64,000 nt of DNA from positions 37,102,629 to 37,166,628 of the forward strand of contig OY755240.1 in NCBI GenBank assembly GCA_963576725.1, read 5' to 3'. Below, in pieces: positions 20,441 to 32,400 of the stretch. A program made the position numbers and the translations under genes. The stretch's first letter is position 1. The number at the start of each line of letters is the position of its first letter. The notes under the pieces are model-generated. The model saw only the letters and a program-made list of their open reading frames with translations. It ran no database searches and was not told where the DNA came from. Source of the DNA: Azorinus chamasolen. Taxonomy: Eukaryota > Mollusca > Bivalvia > Cardiida > Solecurtidae.

Positions 20441-20880
20441 CTTTAACATTGGCCATAATTTTTGAACCAGTAGAGATACAGACTTGATAGTTGGTATACA
20501 AGTGTTTCTCATTTGGCTGCACAGTTTGAGGGCTGACCTGTCACGGTCAAGGTCATCTTTGAAGGTCAAAGGTCATTAATATTGGCCATAACGTTTGAAC
20601 CAGTAGATAAATAGCCTTGATACTGGTATGCATGTGTATCTCATGAAACCGCACAGTTTGTGGGGTGACATGTCAAGGTCAAGGTCATCCTTCATGGTCA
20701 AAGGTCACCGACTTTTAACATTGGTCATAACTTTTGAACCATTAAAGATACAGACTTGATATTTGGTATGCATGTGTACCCCATGAAGCTGCACAGTTTG
20801 AGTGACATGTCAAGATCAATGTCATCCTTCAGGGTCAAATATCATATCGAGGGGGCATAGTGTTTCACAAACACATCTTG
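20437..20880. repeat. ~135-bp tandem repeat, about three copies
   Basis: Units start at about 20447, 20580 and 20716 with TTAACATTGGCCATAA or a variant. They share TTTGAACCAGTAGA, GCACAGTTTG and TGTCAAGGTCAAGGTCATCC. The array ends in GGGGGCATAGTGTTTCACAA. It cuts off the Ty3/gypsy integrase frame. Confidence 0.85.
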
Positions 20881-22805
20881 TTTATTCTCAACCTTTATGA
20901 TCCTTGAAAGGGCCCACACACAACCTACGTTCCCAAAAGTACTTGCCCAGTCTATTTTATCTGTAAGTTGGTCATGTCAGGGTTTATTTCTGTTTTGCTT
21001 GCCTGAGCACAACGTGCTAACGGTGATCTAATGTGGTCACTCATCGTCCGTCTTCTGTCTTTCTTTCTCCAGAACTAATGTTTATAAATAATGTGTACAT
21101 GTTTTATATCAAATTCCTAGAAAATGCCCTGTTCCTATAACGCTTGTGTACTTTAACACAGATCATAGGCCTCTTTTGTTTAACTTTTAATTTGTTTCTT
21201 CAACTTGCTTCGTGTTCTATCACTGTTCTGCTTATTTTGTTATTCTCAATAAAACTAACATACATGTACAATGTTCTTGTGTTATATATGCCTGTTTACA
21301 GTGATATTATAAAAAGGATCTTTTTGGCGCAGCCCTTCCTTATTTTGCTGTAAATTTACAGCAAAGTTTTACTTGTTCTTAACATGGTAGAATACACATT
21401 CACCTCAGTGATCTCTCTTGACACTTTGTGTAGCGATCTGGGCATATTCATAATCATGCCGTTGTAAGGATTATAGTTAGTTCTTCACTGCGCCGTTCTG
21501 AAAATTGTCACTATGTAGTCACTACTAAAATCTAACTCCCAGCATTGACGAGTTTCCGCTTGAGAATAGTTAATTATAACAGATTATCAAATAGTATCAT
21601 GACAAAATCCAAATTCTAAAAATAGAAAATATCCCAGTCGTGTTCTTGTTTATGGACTCTTGATTCACAAGTACAAATGCTGCTGTATAAACAGCAAATG
21701 AGATGCTCCGCGCGCAAAAAAAGAAATGTGCAAATGAAATGGTAATAGCAATCTTCCAAAACTGTAAGTTGGTGTTTGCCCTGTGTTTGTCACAAAGAAT
21801 GAATTGCAGTAGTGTACTAGTGAATGGCAAACCCAGCAGTCTTTTTATCGTGTACTCTACTTACTGCGATATTTGTAAGAAGACTTGGGGAACGAACCTT
21901 GTTGGACACATTTCCTTAAATTGTGGGGAACACACGGAGTTGGAGAAGACATGAACAAGGTTTAATAGAGAAAATAAAACTGGTTTACAAATGATAGCCA
22001 TATTTGTACAAGCAGAGTTAGAAACTGAGTTCCATGGGTAACCTTTAAATACATTGTCAACAGCAAAACGCAAGTAAGTTAGTTTATGCATTTCCTCCAT
22101 AAATGGAGATCAGTAACATATATACAGCGTGTAGATCTAATATGAACATTGCATTTAAACAGAATATTACTGTTCAGTATCACATTATGATATGTACAAA
22201 TGGTCCACAATAAATACATGTACTTACAATGACCATACCTTTTCAATTTACGAGACCATCGAATCAATATAACCTGTATCATTTAACTCTTTTCCTGCCG
22301 AACGCGACTTCACCAATATTTGCAAACATTTTAGAATCGGATCAGAACGTCACGTAACGAGGCATCTGATCTATTTCACAACTGTCTGACGCTCGTCTTT
22401 AGGTATTTTTTTTCCATTTTAAACCACAACAATTCGAAGTTTACAATTTGCAGACAACAACTTCAAAGTAGACGACATTTACGACGGAATAAGGGTTAAG
22501 AAAACCAGAGATACAATGCACATCTGGGCATCATTAACCAAATGACAACAGACCCCCGAGTATAATCTCAAACGAAACGAAAGGAGAAGTAATACGGATA
22601 TGCAAGATTTCACGTATTAAATTACATGTAGTTAATATGATTGCTACCCAGATATACAAATAATTATGCATATAACGGGTGAAGCAACATATACCTATAC
22701 AGGGGATGAAATTCAATGCACCCATGTATATTCTCCTACGAAACGAAAGTAGGAGTAGTAATATAGGTACATTTATCAAAGGGTTGAAAACGACGTAAAT
22801 ACATA
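20881..22805. other. Non-coding, no gene recognised
   Basis: At 20999-21060 there is a worn hairpin end (GCCTGAGCACAACGTGCTAACGG, then CATCGTCCGTC) like those of the 3569 and 40687 elements. The short ORFs at 21144, 21703, 22079 and 22534 have no protein-like features that I can recognise. Confidence 0.5.
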
Positions 22806-23237
22806 AACAAGAGGGCCATTGGCCCTATATCGCTCACCTGAGTTACAGTAATATTGACAATGTTAATTATTCAGCAGACAACATTTCTAGCAGATGACAC
22901 TGTTTTCACCCTTTCAGGCCTGATTCAACTTGAACTAAGATTGACACACAGTCTGGATTCAGATCTAATACCAAGTAACTGTCTGACCAAGATCTAAATT
23001 GTTTACTTAGGTCAAAATGCCTAAAACTGATCTTTTAGAAATTCAAATGACGACAAATCTGAAGCAGACAGACATTACAGATCTCTTTGAAAGAGCATTT
23101 CAAAGCTCCTTATATAAGTGACACCCCCACCCCCTATATACACAGTATTCAGCTGACCAATAGTGAAATGACCAATAAAAATAACTTTAAAAAATCTTTT
23201 AACCCTTTCCCTCATATAAACCTGTTTTTACGCATTA

Positions 23238-23305
23238 GCAAACAGAGTAGACCCAGATCAGACGACTCCTATAGAAGCCGCCTGATCACGGTCTGCTCTG
23301 TTTGC
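23238..23305. mobile_element. Palindromic GCAAACAGAG family, copy
   Basis: An imperfect hairpin whose arms are GCAAACAGAGTAGACCCAGA and its reverse complement, around a CTCCTATAG centre. Same family as 49797-49864. Confidence 0.75.
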
Positions 23306-23395
23306 TTTTGACACAATATAGATCTGATTCTACAGTTTTTGTCAAAGCAAAAACTTCTCTTTACAGAAAGAATGTGTTTTTAAGGTTTAAAAATA

Positions 23396-23462
23396 AGAGT
23401 AGACCCAGATCAGACAGCTCCTATACTATAGAAGCTGTCTGATCAGGGTCTGCTCTGTTTGC
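23396..23462. mobile_element. Palindromic GCAAACAGAG family, copy
   Basis: Arms GATCAGACAGCTCCTATA and TATAGAAGCTGTCTGATC, with the outer GAGTAGACCC/GGGTCTGCTC pair. The copy lies about 90 bp after the previous one, with similar flanking sequence, so the pair looks like a tandem duplication. Confidence 0.75.
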
Positions 23463-24688
23463 TTTTGACAAGATATAGATTTGATTTTACAGTTTTTATC
23501 AAAGCTAAAACTTCTCTTCATGGAAATAACGTGTTTTTAGAGCTTAACAGTTGCTCTAAGAGCACTACTGTCCAGTGTGCTGTAACCTTTGAACTGTAGT
23601 TTCTGATGTGAAGAAGTCTATTTAACCCTTATTTTCCCTCATACAAACTTGTTTTCATGCATCTGCAAACAGAGTAGATCCAGATAAGATGGCTTCTATA
23701 GGATCAGGGTCTGGTGTGTTTGTTCATGGAATTTGATATATCTGTTTCTATGCCTTCTAAGACGGCGACACTGATCCACCTTCCAAATTTCATTATAAAT
23801 ATTTTGTCCAATGGAGTTATCTCCCCTTGTCCCTTAATGGCTATCTGATGAGACAAGGGAAATAACTGAGGAATTTGCTAAGGGAAACCTTTTAAGTGTT
23901 GTTTCTGATATAAAGAAGTTTAAAGCCCCAGGGTGAGACCATTTTTGGCCCAGGGTCATTATTTGAACAAACTTGGTAGAGGTATATTAGGTGATGCTTC
24001 ATACCAAATATCTTAGCTCTAGATTATGTGGTTTCAGAGAAAAAGATTTTAAAGGGTTTCCTATATAAGTCTAATGTAAAAATTACAAGCCCTCGGGCAG
24101 GGCCATTTTTGGCCCGGGGGTCATCATTTGAACAAACTTGGTAAAGGACCATTAGATCATGCTATATACCGAATACCAAAGCTCTAGGAATTGTGTTTTC
24201 AGAGAAGATTTTTAAAGATTAAAAAAAAACCTTTAAAAGTAGTGGGGTGGGGCCATTTTTTGCCCGGGGGTCATGATTTGAACAAACTTGATAGAGGACA
24301 CCCTAAAGTACATTTCTGTGAAATTTGGTTGAAATCCTCCCAGTGGTTTAGGAGAAAAAGTAATTTGAGTAAAAGTGAACGGACAGACAGACGGACGGAC
24401 GAGAGGCGGTCACAATAGCTCACATTGAGCCTTCAGCTCAGGTGAGCTAAAAAAAATATGTTAACCCATTACCTCATAGACTATTTTAGACCCAACTTCT
24501 TTGAATAAATGTACCGAAAATGAGCTTAAACTAGAGAAAAGGAAAAATAGAATTTCGTAGTTTGAAACCATTGTGACAATGGTTTCACAAAGTGATTTTT
24601 ACAGAGTCGTCAATATGAGGAAATGAGTTAAACAAATACTCAAAATAAGATGGAATAGGAACCTTATAGAAATGTGTCAGCTTAATGC

Positions 24689-24743
24689 AGGACAAATGTA
24701 GTGCATGAAGCTCTTTCGGGAGCTTCGTGCATCACACTTGTCC
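24689..24743. repeat. Hairpin repeat
   Basis: Arms GGACAAATGTAGTGCATGAA and the inverted equivalent around GCTCTTTCGGGAGC. A diverged relative occurs at about 26200-26276 (AATGCAGGGCAAAAATAA ... TTTGTTCTGCATT). Confidence 0.75.
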
Positions 24744-25738
24744 CACCTAAACAGTAATCTGTAATTTGAGACTTCAATGTTTCTTCATTAATTGGCTGCC
24801 TAATACAGGTTTGGCTGTAAAAAGTTACACAGAAAGACGAGCACACTGATTGACAAAACGTTTTGATTCAGATCAGACGACGATGGTTAGGTCATTTACT
24901 TTCATGACGAATGGAGGTTTCAAAAATGGTTCATGCGGATACAACAAGTATTAGCTCTTTGTTTTAAATGCGTATTAAGTGAATATGTTGGTAATGTTGC
25001 ACCTTTTGAAGATTGTTGAGGAAACCTATATCACAGATTGTAATGAAGGTGGATTTACATAATTAAAGGGAACTGAAAATATTTTTCCTGTATGGCTTAT
25101 CCGATTTGTGTTTGCCTTGTTTGCAGATGCATGAAAGTGACTTGTATGGAGTTTCATAAAGAATTAATAGTGATGACAAACTGTAATTAATTTGAAGGAA
25201 ACTATTTTAGTATAGCCAGAATGAAACCACTGTCACAACATGTTGCAAGTTTATAAGAATCAAATGCCCCAAGGACCATAATGGCATCCAGTTGGATATG
25301 GATATTAAATGTATGGGAAGAAATCGCTGCACACGTTAATCACCATGTTTGATCTATTAATGTATTACAAAAAAAATATGGCAGACTGTAACTACGGCCA
25401 AACCATTAACAAAGTGGTTATTAGCGAAATTCAGTCCTTGAAGTCAGACACGCAATGCTGGGTGACAGTGACAGTGTCCATCTTTCAATTCTTATCAAAG
25501 CAATAAATGCTGTTTATAAATCTATTGCAGTTTGAATTACTACCCTTGTTATTAATTACTGACTCTAAAAAATAATATTCAAACAATATACATGTTGTTT
25601 GAATAATTACTCTACCGTATATCAAGGTTTACCCCTTCATCCATATAAACTAACCCTAAAATAAGTACATGTATGTTATTTGAATAATTGCTGTCCCGGC
25701 TTATCCTTTTACTCATATATATAACTTTTCATATATTT

Positions 25739-25811
25739 GCAAACAGAGTAGATCCAGATCAGACAAATCACAAATGACCCATCTGGACTGTCCAGGGTCT
25801 GCTTTGATTGG
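25739..25811. mobile_element. Palindromic GCAAACAGAG family, worn copy
   Basis: GCAAACAGAGTAGATCCAGA at the left arm and GGGTCTGC at the right; the centre has lost its symmetry. Confidence 0.6.
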
Positions 25812-26678
25812 TTATGGAATAATATAGATCTCTAATTCTACAGTTTCTGTCATGGGGAAAATCATCGGATTTTCATTTATTTTCTTAGGGGAAGGGGTCT
25901 ATTAAAATATTGGCACATTTTTTTAAACAAAAAACATTTCTATAGACAGGGACTCATCAAGGCATATTTTCTTGTCTAGACAAACCACTAGTCTTTGAAA
26001 ATATAAAGTGGTGAACAAATCAATTCGTTATTCATACATGTACATAGATCTTGAAGTATCTGAATTTCCTGAATGTCCATATGGAAATATGGTCGTTTGG
26101 TCGACCTTCCCGTTTGTGGACCTTATTTAAATACTACAGTAAACTCTACCATAAGTGGTCATTCATTTATTAAACATATTAGTCGTAAAAACATGTGGTT
26201 GCATAATGCAGGGCAAAAATAATGTGAAAACTTCTATAGGAGCTTTCTGCTTTACTTTTGTTCTGCATTAAGCTAGCACCTGCCTTACAAACCTAAAAAT
26301 AGACCTTTTTGATGGCCGCTTACGGCAGGTTCTACTGTAAGCCTAAAGTAGTTTTGTCGAACGTATGCCATATAGGGATTAGGTTTTCACACGTATATCG
26401 AGGCTATATGTTTGATGTTAATGTTTCAAATAGGCGTGTGCAGGCAACTATCGCAAACCGCCCAATCATAATTCGGACCCAGATCACGATCCATTTTATA
26501 AAACAAATTAAATGGTACAGTGTATTTGTATAAATATTGCTTCAATATTATGAGTGTTTTGTCAAAATAATATAAGCATTTGATATTAACTTATACAATA
26601 GGCGCATGCTGACAATTATCGCACACTGTTGATTCCATAGTTCACACTTCCCCTCATACAAACGTATTTCACGCATCT

Positions 26679-26747
26679 GCAGACAGAGAAGACCCAGACC
26701 AGACAGCTCCTATAGGAGCTGTCTGGTCAGGGTCTGCTCGTTTTTGC
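26679..26747. mobile_element. Palindromic GCAAACAGAG family, well-preserved copy
   Basis: The arms CAGACCAGACAGCTCCTATA and TATAGGAGCTGTCTGG pair almost perfectly, and the outer GAGAAGACCC pairs with GGGTCTGCTC. Confidence 0.75.
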
Positions 26748-28081
26748 TAATGGAATTAGATATTTTATTATACTTTCTAAGATGGATACAGTGTTCCACC
26801 TTCCATATTTCATTAAAAGTTTTATCCATGAATATTCAGTAGGTATTGAATTCGTAATAAACATAGAACAGGGCAAGGGTTAAGACCCAGACCAAGATCA
26901 CGTTATATTCAATGCCATGCGCAATTCGTGAATTTAAATTTGTATTCAACATAACGTGATAGAAGATAAAAACAAAGTTTGTTACTTATTTAAATATTTC
27001 TTCAGAACTATCATTGTTGATGGTATCGCGGGTTCGATGTGGTTGATCAAAATTTCGTTATGGTTCTTGTCGGGCCGTTTTGACTAAACAGTTTAATAGG
27101 ACCGGGTTGACCAGCTAAATAAAGGAAGAGGGGGGACTGTTTGACCGAAATGGGGCCGCTAAAACTCTTTTGAAGCCGGATTGACCATGGATCGATTTCA
27201 CTTGGGCCAAGTTAGACCGGTTCGACCCGTTTCCGTCCGATTGTTATTGTAGTGAAACATAGCACATTGCTTCCCAGAAATACTTTCGTATGGTATTATG
27301 ACTTATTAGTTTATACAAAGTCCTAAAAGGGCGTTCGTAAAACAAATAAACACAAACAACAATCTTTATTAATCATCAAAACGTAGCAAGGCAGCTCCGA
27401 GATTAACAGGGGCAGTTAACTCTGTAAACATCTGACGAGAGCACGGAAAGGAGTGCCCTGTAAAACTCGTGACTGACAAAATCGCGACATATTCGGATAG
27501 TATAAATATTGCTAAGCATAATTTTACCATTGCATCACGGATACTTGAACATAATTGATCGAAAGGGTTTAAAATATCAAATCCGAGTCCATGTACCAAA
27601 CATATCGTGAACACAAATAGCTCCGCGCCCACAGGCGCGGAGCAATGAATGAACTTAGTTGTAAACAGTATATTTATACGCTCGAAAAATATTTAAGTTC
27701 TCTGTACCACTGCACTTGTCATAATTTCAATCTCCCCTTACTGCCATTCTCATCTATTTATATCTCCGGATTCATGTTCAACCAAACTTTCATGGAATTG
27801 ATAGTCATGAATAATGAGTACTCTTTGATACAGCGGAATAGTTTATTTACAAATGATTAAAAGGCATGAAAGGCATAAAATCGACCTATGACTAAGATAG
27901 TTTCTGAATTTGAAACCATCAAAAACGATATGTCAGACCTAACGGCTTATACCTTAGCAAAAAGGGTATATCCATATCAGACAGGTGTGACAGTCGTTTG
28001 ATTAGGGTCTGTTCTGATTGCTCATGGAATCATATATAAATTAAATGATCAAGTATTTTCTGTCATGACCAAAATTTCCTG

Positions 28082-29170
28082 TGATAGCCATTATGGTAGA
28101 GTGACAATCTAGGGTAAAAAAAGTGAGGTGAGACCCATCTGTTAATAAGACATGTCATATACCAAAATGTTTGTTAATGTCTGTAGTATCCGACTCTGCC
28201 GGTATAAATTTGGAAAAGTGGTGGCGTTCCGAGAAATCCAAGATGACGTCCAAGATGGCCGCCGTTTTTGGTAGCATCAGCTTAAGTTAAGTATATCAAA
28301 ATGGCAGAAACATCTTCAAAGTTTCTGAAAATGTTTTGCATAAATATTGTAAAAGACACATTGGCCTTTTTAGAAATACCCCATTTGATATCATCATAGT
28401 TCATTGTCAATGTCATTTTAAGGTAAAAATACAAATCTGCGCAACATTTAACCTTGAAATTTAATAGTTTACATAAAACTAATAGACAATAACTATTCAA
28501 AATATACATTTAACTGAAGTGTTATGATTGGCTTACATATAAAAAAGAAATAAAACACATTCGTGTTACAACCTTGGAGATATTTGGCAATATGTATAAT
28601 ACTTACCCCAGGAGGAAGTCTAATAGCGTCATATGGCCTATTTACTTATCGAAAGAACATAGATTTAATCAGATATAATTGGAATATTTGTATTCTGAGT
28701 CCATATTTTAATAGTAAGGTCCGTAACTCTGCTTGAAAATAGGTTACTGCAACGATTAGACAAATATATTGAAGTAATTTCTCACATTGTGCGGCTTGTA
28801 TCAGAATATTTCTGTTTGAATAAACATTAAATATAAACCTACATGTACACTCCTGGTAAAATATCAACATTGATATAAACCCTACACAAATAGAGTTGAA
28901 ACCACACAGCCTTGCCAGTATAAATTCTGAAAAATGGTGGTGTTCCGAGAAATCTAAGATGTCGACCAAGATGGCCACCGTGTTTTAGCATTTATGTAAG
29001 TTAAATATATCAAAATGGCAGAAACAGATTCATAGATATTGAAAATATTTTGCATAATTTTTATAGAAGAGACAATGGTCTTTTGAAAAATAACTTATTT
29101 GGTATTATCATAGGTCATCGTCAATGTAATTTCAAGGTCAAACCGGTGAAAATGCAAGTTGAAACAGCAT
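28082..29170. mobile_element. Left ~1.1-kb inverted terminal repeat of a nested composite transposon
   Basis: Collinear with the reverse complement of 38862-40145. Shared landmarks from the outside in: GGTAGAGTGAC, GTGAGACCCATCTGTTAA, TCCGACTCTGCC, AGTGGTGGCGTTCCGAGAAA, ATGGCCGCCGTTTTTGG, AACTATTCAAAATATACA, GTTATGATTGGCTTACAT, TAGGTTACTGCAACGAT, ACATGTACACTCCTGGTAAA, GTTGAAACCACACAGCC. The arm itself contains a second, diverged internal copy of its outer part (from about 28910). No protein is encoded; the short ORFs recur in both arms because the arms are copies of each other. Confidence 0.85.
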
Positions 29171-29274
29171 TTCACCTTAAATTATTATAATTTATAATAT
29201 GCATATCTACTGTAACTATTCAAAATACACATTTATGCACATGGTTATGGCTGCCATACATATTGAAAATGAAA

Positions 29275-29688
29275 TAAGTGTAACCGGGTGTTCTTATAAA
29301 GAAACATACCCGCTCAGACCCGGGATCGAACCCGGGTCGCCAGGTTCGCAGTCATACACTCTACCACGTCGCCATAAAAGCGCGCTTGTACAGCAAGGCC
29401 GTACAAGTGATGATAAACCTACACACTGTGACATACTCCCCAGCAAGTTGAAATTCGTCCCGAATTTCTATGGGTATGAGAACGACTGGGAATCGAACTC
29501 GGAGCTCATACAGTCACAGTCCCCCGTGGAGCGCCAAATGTAACCGGGTGTTCTTATAAGAAACATACCCGCTCAGACCCGGGATCGATTTCGGGTCGCC
29601 AGGTTCGCAGTCATACACGTCACCATAAAAGCGCGCTTGTAAATCAAGGCCGTACAAGTGATGATAAACCTACACACTGTGACATAAG
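29275..29688 (-). mobile_element. TRIM: miniature LTR retrotransposon with tRNA-like LTRs
   Basis: Two direct repeats, 29279-29433 (155 bp) and 29539-29684 (146 bp), begin TGTAACCGGGTG and end CACTGTGACA, so they have TG...CA LTR ends. They flank a 105-bp interior, and TAAG lies on both outer sides (29275-29278, 29685-29688) as a 4-bp target duplication. On the minus strand the interior begins next to the LTR with TTTGGCGCTCCACGGGGGAC, very like the TGGCGCC-type primer-binding sites of Ty3/gypsy elements, and it ends near a GGGGAG purine tract. So the element reads on the minus strand. No ORF is needed or present. Confidence 0.8.
29311..29373 (-). ncRNA. tRNA-like sequence with A and B boxes inside the TRIM LTR
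   Basis: On the minus strand: GGCGACGTGGTAGAGTGTAT (an A-box-like D-arm), then GACTGCGAACC, then CCCGGGTTCGATCCCGGG, a perfect T-arm with B box GGTTCGATCCC. The second LTR carries the same sequence with damage to the T-arm (GGGATCGATTTCGGG on the plus strand). It lacks a matching acceptor stem, so it is a pol III promoter-like relic and not a functional tRNA gene. Confidence 0.6.
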
Positions 29689-29689
29689 C

Positions 29690-30738
29690 ATAAGTTTGTC
29701 ATGATTTTGTAAAATCGGCAATAGGTATTTTTCTTGCACCACCAATGAATTAAAAGAAAACGCATCGCATATATACTTAAAACATATTAATTGTATGTGT
29801 AAATACTTTGCATCTGTTTATATTATTTAGTTTTAGAGAAAAGGGTTTGAAATACCATTAAAATCATACATTTTGTGACAATATATTACCATGTAGTCAA
29901 TTTTAGTAATGGTCAAAAGTAGGTTCGGCAAATTTTTGCTGTGAATAGATTTGACTTTTATAATTACTTTTTTTGCAAGTAAATGTTGCTTAGATAATTC
30001 TTTATCATACTACTTCCAGGAAAGCATTTAGTTAGGCAATCATTTAATAATGCAACATTGTATATATAGGACTAAAAGAAAGAGTAATTTCTAAACAAGC
30101 ACCGAAAAGTATTTGCGGCTCCAAAATTGACATTTCAAAATTTAAACATTAATCATACATGAAATAACAATTTTATATAAATCAAGAATATGAGATAAAA
30201 TGAATATTGGTAACATTTTATACCCAATGTTAAATTATATGTCCTTATAGATTGAGTAAAATTATTGATTTCTGAAATGAAGAAAATTTTGTTTACAATA
30301 AAACTTTTCGACCTTTGACTGACTATTGCTGTCAGTGTCAATACTTTCCTATTCCAACATGCATGTCACATTATTCTTGTCCAGAAATTTTGTAAAATGA
30401 ATTATCATTACTTTATAATATGTTACAGATGAGAATTTTTACAACATAAAGTTTATATTGAAAGTGTTGCCATTACCGATGAGCTAGTAAAATATTCCCA
30501 GTGTAATATATCCCATACCTTTCGTTAAGACATCAGCATCTGCAAGAAAACCACCGAAGCGGAGGCAGTTAGATTTTAATGCAGATACATGTTGTTTTTG
30601 TTGTCAAACCTTTGAAGACATTAAAACAGATTGAAATTGATCCAAACAAATTAATCCATTATTAGATACTTGCAAATCTAGGCAAGACACAACAGCTGAA
30701 AACATTAGCGCAAACGAAACTGCTATGCGCTCCGTTAA
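29690..30738. other. Non-coding interior of the composite element
   Basis: Very AT-rich, with no ORF or repeat that I can identify. At about 30540-30730, just before the ORF-X remnant, there may be worn coding sequence of the same element, but no motif could be read. Confidence 0.4.
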
Positions 30739-31350
30739 TTGAAGACTGGTTATCATAGAATTCGTCTAAACCCCTTTAACAGACTATTTCTCCATTTAAA
30801 GGTTTTTGGAATGACCTCAGTTGATCATCTTGATGACCATTCAATAGAAATTACAGGGCTGAAATCCAGTATACAGTCTTTGGTTGAAATGTTTAAAGCT
30901 GAGGGTAGAGAGATTTCTCCGTTGTACAGATTCTGGCATGACTACTTAAATGAAGTGCCATTACCATTAAATATGTACTTTGTATCTTTGTATATATGGG
31001 ATCTCAATGTGTACACAAAGACCAGACTCCTCCAATTCCTGTTTGCCTCCAATCGCACTGTGTGTTCCCAGTTCATGCCTTACCAGGTGCTTGAAACGTT
31101 TTCTATCAACAATCCTCCATCAAAACCTGTAAACTTTGCTACTGGGGTTGCGGCTTCTGCTGACATAGAGCTCCGTCTGTTGAGGTGCCATCAGAAGGGA
31201 AATCAGATGTTCTATGACTTTGATCCATTGCCATGGCCATAGGTGAAAACCATGAGTTCTTCCCAATCCAAGGCCAAATCCAAGGTGTTTCAGGTAAACG
31301 GAGGGGAAACAATTGTTGGCAATTAATTCACTCAAGAAGATCCCCATTAA
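30739..31350 (+). pseudogene. ORF-X, 5' half: uncharacterised transposon-associated protein, split by a DIRS-like insertion
   Basis: The segments match, in order, a large family of uncharacterised proteins that I remember from mollusc and cnidarian genome predictions: IEITGLKSSIQSLVEMF, then ISPLYRFWHDYLNEV, then a TKTRLLQFLFASNRTV block, then MPYQVLE, then ATGVAASADIELRLLRCHQKG and DPLP. Reading continues past the stop at 31240-31242 with VKTMSSSQSKAKSKVFQVNG in the adjoining sequence, up to the insertion point near 31350. Spacer sequence between blocks has been lost compared with the family. The 3' half lies at 37803-38824 in the same orientation. No named function is known to me. Confidence 0.55.
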
Positions 31351-31358
31351 GTGAGTAC

Positions 31359-31771
31359 AGAAATTTGCAACATTTTTGCATTGGCTGGTAGCACATGTGG
31401 CCGGTCAGGATTCACTTGATCATTATCTGGATGATTTTATTTTTGGTGGTTCAAGAGATACCAATAATTGTGAAGCCCTAGTTAATACATTTACATTCAT
31501 ATGCAGTGAACTTTCAGTTCCTTTGGCCATTGAAAAATCTATTGATCCCTGCACTAAACTGATATTTCTAGGTTTAGAACTGGATTCAGTCTACATGCTT
31601 GTTCGCATTCCTTTACACAAACTCGAGGAACTAAATGAGATGCTTGTACATATGCTTGCTCGCAAGAAGGTCAGTTTGCGTGAATTTCAATCTATGGTTG
31701 GTAAACTTTCGTTCTTTAGTAGAGCGGTCCGATCAAGTAGAGCATTTTTAAGACGCTTTATGACGCAATGA
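31359..31771 (+). pseudogene. DIRS-like reverse transcriptase, C-terminal part
   Basis: Starts in mid-domain with KFATFLHWLVAH. The catalytic YLDDF is at about 31419-31433, then ELSVPLAIEKS, FLGLELDS and the thumb-like REFQSMVGKLSFFSRAVR, all typical of DIRS-group RTs. The fingers and first palm aspartate are missing. A frame change near 31760 and another near 31870 separate it from RNase H. Confidence 0.85.
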
Positions 31772-32400
31772 TAGGTATGCAAAAACCCCATCACAAGCTC
31801 AGACTAACAGCAGGTATCAAGCAGGATCTTCAGGTCTGGGTATCATTTCTTGAATTTTTAACGGGGTGGCTCACATCCCAGATGAGCCATGGCTAGATAG
31901 TGACAGCCTGCATCTTTACACAGACAGTGCAGGGTCTGCTGGGCTAGGTTGCGGTTGTTTTCTTAGGGGTGAATGGTGTTATTTTCAATGGCCGGAGGTG
32001 TGATGGTGAGGCAATGTCATCAGAGACATCACATTCCTTGAAATGGTTCCTGTATTGCTCGCAATAATGCTATGGAAAGAACAGTTAATGAATCGTAGGA
32101 TCTTGCTTTATATAGATAATGAGGCCCTGGTTACTGTCATTAACAAACAATCATCAAAGTCAAATCGCCATATGCAACTAGTTAGGCCTTACGTGTTACT
32201 AGCAATGGAATACAACATTATTTTCAAAGCAAGACATATACCAACGCTTGCTAATGCAGTTGCTGACTCAATTTCTCGCAAACAGTGGGTCCAGTTTCGA
32301 AACCTGGTGCCAGGTGCAGACAAGGATCCTCGAATCATCCCAGACCGCTTTCTGTCGACGATCTACAATCTGAGTCTGAGCGATTGCTGAATTCATCACT
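31772..32400 (+). pseudogene. DIRS-like RNase H, frame-disrupted
   Basis: LHLYTDSAGSAGLGCG near 31910 carries the first catalytic aspartate. ILLYIDNEALVTVINKQSSK (about 32100-32160) carries the second. ARHIPTLANAVADSISR (about 32230-32280) carries the last. The parts lie in different frames, so the copy is inactive. Confidence 0.8.

Larger units (their letters stand above)
22806..24448 (+). repeat. Complete Helitron-like/pearl-type element
   Basis: The left end is AACAAGAGGGCCATTGGCCC followed by ATCGCTCACCTGAG. The core is worn, with about three units of the ~154-bp type (23930-24350; landmarks GGCCATTTTTGGCC, ATTTGAACAAACTTGG). An ACGGACAGACAGACGG microsatellite lies at about 24379-24402. 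The terminal hairpin is at 24417-24448 (AGCTCACATTGAGC paired with GCTCAGGTGAGCT), followed by an A-run. Two GCAAACAGAG palindromes sit inside (23238-23305, 23396-23462). Confidence 0.8.
24449..28081. other. Non-coding region with scattered hairpin repeats
   Basis: AT-rich, with no convincing gene. It contains hairpins at 24689-24743, 25739-25811, 26200-26276 and 26679-26747. A segment related to 56765-57262 is split across about 25975-26110 and 27262-27340. The minus-strand ORF at 27369-27632 (87 codons, hydrophobic start) has no recognisable family. Confidence 0.5.

Noticed and set aside
27369..27632. 87-codon minus-strand ORF with a hydrophobic start, possibly a secreted protein
   Set aside because: No acceptor or donor structure, family or conservation can be seen; it lies in dispersed-repeat DNA.
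28282..28978. ORFs in the left inverted arm (and matching ones at 39716-39952)
   Set aside because: They recur only because the arms are inverted copies; frames break between copies and no domain is present.
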